A stretch of 64,000 nucleotides of DNA from positions 2,436,001 to 2,500,000 of the forward strand of contig JBAMJR010000053.1 of assembly GCA_038501785.1 (NCBI GenBank). Reading direction: 5' to 3'. This stretch comes from Myoxocephalus aenaeus (taxonomy: Eukaryota > Chordata > Actinopteri > Perciformes > Cottidae). Numbering within the stretch: position 1 is the first letter of the stretch; each line of letters opens with the position of its first letter. The notes under the pieces are model-generated. The model saw only the letters and a program-made list of their open reading frames with translations, had not been told where the DNA came from and did not search any database. Both the position numbers and the translations under genes were made by a program. Below are positions 62,201 to 64,000 of this stretch, one piece after another.

Positions 62201-64000
62201 CCCAGGCAGGTTGACCTCCATGATGTGAGGAGGCAGCGTCTGCATCAGTTTGACCATGGCGAAGCCGATCGGTATCCTCGCCACCTCCTCCTCCTTCACA
62301 TCCTTCGACTTCACTGCCTTGTGCTCATCGTCACGCTTTATCTAAAAAAAGGAAACACAAACACACTTCCACTATTAACCTGCTGTTTTGAGCTTTCACG
62401 ACGGACTAAGATTGCATGTGTGTGGGCGCATCCCACCTTTGCAGTGAGACACTTGTGCAGGCGAGGCAGCACGCTGTTGGTAACGGTCTGGTGGATGCCG
62501 CGGATCAGAGTCTCCAGCTCCTCTGTGCTCTGCGGCAGCCCGCTGGCTACCACGAAGGGCTTCGGGTCCGCTGGCCTCTTGGCTTCAGAGGTGGCTCCTT
62601 CTTTAGAGGCAACATGCTTTTCTCCGCTGGTGGAGTCCGCTTCCATGGGGACGTCCGTTGGAGCGGTCTTGCCGTCTACCTCCATTGCCTCCTCCTCGTC
62701 GTCGCTTGCGGCCAATTCTTCGGCTGCAGCTTGCTCCTCGGCTGCAGCTTGCTCCTCATCCTCAGCGTCGACTGCAACTCTCCCAGCTTGACAAAAGATA
62801 TGCATATTGATTCAGGACGTTTTGTTTAAAGCAATAGGACACATTGTGGCGTAACATTTATCCAACTCTGTATTTGTTTTAAAGAATTATATATGGGAAT
62901 AGTCTCTCACCCTCTCTGGCCTTGGCTGCTTCCATTTCTCTGCTGAGGGTCTGATGGTCAAAATGGAAAGCCTCCAGGACTGTGACCAGCAAACTGGAGT
63001 TTGAAAAGAAAAAGAAGGAGGGAGCCTCTTAGTACAGAGTTAACAAAACACTTCAACAAATCATGTTAAATGCAAAAGGTCATTGAAAAGCAATGCTATA
63101 GTTTAAGAACAGTACAAAAGAAATGACATATCTACCTAACAGCCAGTTTCTGCTCGGCCTGCCCCGTCTGCAGGATGTGGACGAAGTGTTTGAGGTAGGA
63201 GAGGTACTTGGACCAGGTCAGCTTGCGGCACACAGCGCCCACAATCTCCACCGACGCTGAGATCATGCCCTCATGCTGCAGAGCGCGAGAGGAGAGTCAG
63301 ACACACAAACAAATAAAACAAGAACGCATGCATTTTTCTCTCAAAACTTCAAATGTACGCCTGGAGTCACCTTCAGCATCTTCTCATCGAGCAGGGCGGT
63401 CATGGCGTACGGCATGATGTAATTCTGGAGAGAACGAGGCGTCAACGCCACCTGGCCCTCGGTCAGCTGCTTGGCCAGCTTCCTCAGGGCACGCCCACGA
63501 CGGTGGATCTAAAAACAGGACGAGTAAAATGCATAATTCAGTTTGCGTGTAAGAGTCAGATCAAAACGAAAAGGGAGGAGTATTGATGGTTTCTCTCTTA
63601 CCTGGATGTGCTTCATGTGCTCAAAGAAGTCAGACTCCAGGTCGTTGTAGTTGGTGAGCTGTACCAGGTCTCTAAACTCTCTCTTGGCGGGAAAGGTCTT
63701 CACCAGGCAGGCCAGCACTGTGGTGTATTCATGCTGCACACTCTAGGAGAGTGATGGGGTTGGGGAGGAGACAACATTTTTAATATTTAGAGCATAGCTC
63801 TCGATACAGCTGTGAGGAGAGGTGTGAGTTCCTACATCTGTCTTGCTGCGCAGCCCCTTGTGGACAGCGTCCAGGATGGTGTGTTGTACGACGTCCTTGT
63901 AGAGCTGCTCTCCGGGACCGACCGCCGCCAGCTGGGTGATCACTGCAGACAGACACAAGGTGGCGTTGTCTCCCAGCGACATGTCACCGATCTGGAGGGC
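56254..64000 (-). CDS. utp20: UTP20 small subunit processome component, C-terminal half (partial)
   Basis: Nucleolar HEAT-repeat protein of the U3 snoRNP/SSU processome, needed for early 18S rRNA processing. Exons (minus): 63836-64000 (open), 63602-63742, 63371-63508, 63136-63275, 62911-62993, 62437-62786, 62202-62341, 61961-62117, 61769-61867, 61409-61576, 61097-61263, 60821-60968, 60612-60728, 60311-60481, 59957-60088, 59722-59832, 59464-59613, 59162-59344, 58883-59014, 58655-58787, 58184-58365, 58035-58106, 57597-57935, 56770-56896, 56509-56654, 56254-56409. All phases agree; about 1350 codons, roughly half the protein. The 5' half lies beyond the right edge; a possible acceptor near 63991 means the first listed exon may begin there. 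Recognisable stretches include SVQHEYTTVLACLVKTFPAK, LGYKYLQYLLKEMQGLLVKG and PLGKKMRGHLDFVVAQLDYE. The C-terminus is strongly basic (KKKLKKHKNKIEAKKRKIEF) and ends LKDLAMVQ. The exon at 57597-57935 carries a long Glu/Asp/Lys tract, and 62437-62786 an acidic Ala/Glu tract. Confidence 0.95.

Overview
This window is vertebrate nuclear DNA and most probably comes from a percomorph teleost. It has compact multi-exon genes with GT-AG introns, many (CA)n, (CT)n and (TA)n microsatellites, non-autonomous hAT elements, and a dispersed repeat carrying the 'ggttagcttagcttagca' motif that I know from percomorph genomes. The p38 genes are mapk12 and mapk11, the head-to-tail pair also adjacent in other vertebrates. 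No database could be searched. Names rest on reading the translated exons against remembered family sequences.

Layout. (1) 334-4726 (-): a six-exon gene for a predicted GPI-anchored protein with three Ig domains, CEACAM-like, with a hAT element filling one intron. (2) 5652-9421 (-): mapk12 (p38 gamma), 12 exons, intact. (3) 13380-26460 (-): mapk11 (p38 beta), 12 exons. Exons 2-12 are intact, but exon 1 lacks its ATG and has an extra base at its donor. Its introns hold a second copy of the first hAT family, a different hAT element, a nested small TIR element and a LINE fragment. (4) 26.5-30.4 kb: a long (CT)n tract, two tRNA-Leu(CAG) genes, one tRNA-Gln(CTG)-like gene, and inverted copies of the 5' flanks of both p38 genes. 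(5) 30531-39149 (+): fgd4-like (frabin) Cdc42 exchange factor, 16 exons. (6) 41748-49296 (-): dennd11, nine exons. (7) 49960-53573 (+): arl1, six exons, head-to-head with dennd11. (8) 53.6-56.2 kb: a decayed tandem duplication of the arl1 3' UTR and a utp20 exon. (9) 56254-64000 (-): the C-terminal half of utp20, running off the right edge, tail-to-tail with arl1.

The genes are mostly unrelated housekeeping or signalling genes: stress MAP kinases, a Rho-GEF, Rab/Arf trafficking and ribosome biogenesis. For every gene except mapk11 exon 1, each splice junction was checked for phase and the frame closes. The most interesting points are the mapk11 exon-1 lesions, the inverted p38 promoter copies pointing toward fgd4, the hAT family with perfect 8-bp target duplications and a conserved mini-ORF, and the arl1/utp20 partial duplication. 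I found no clearly new multi-gene system.
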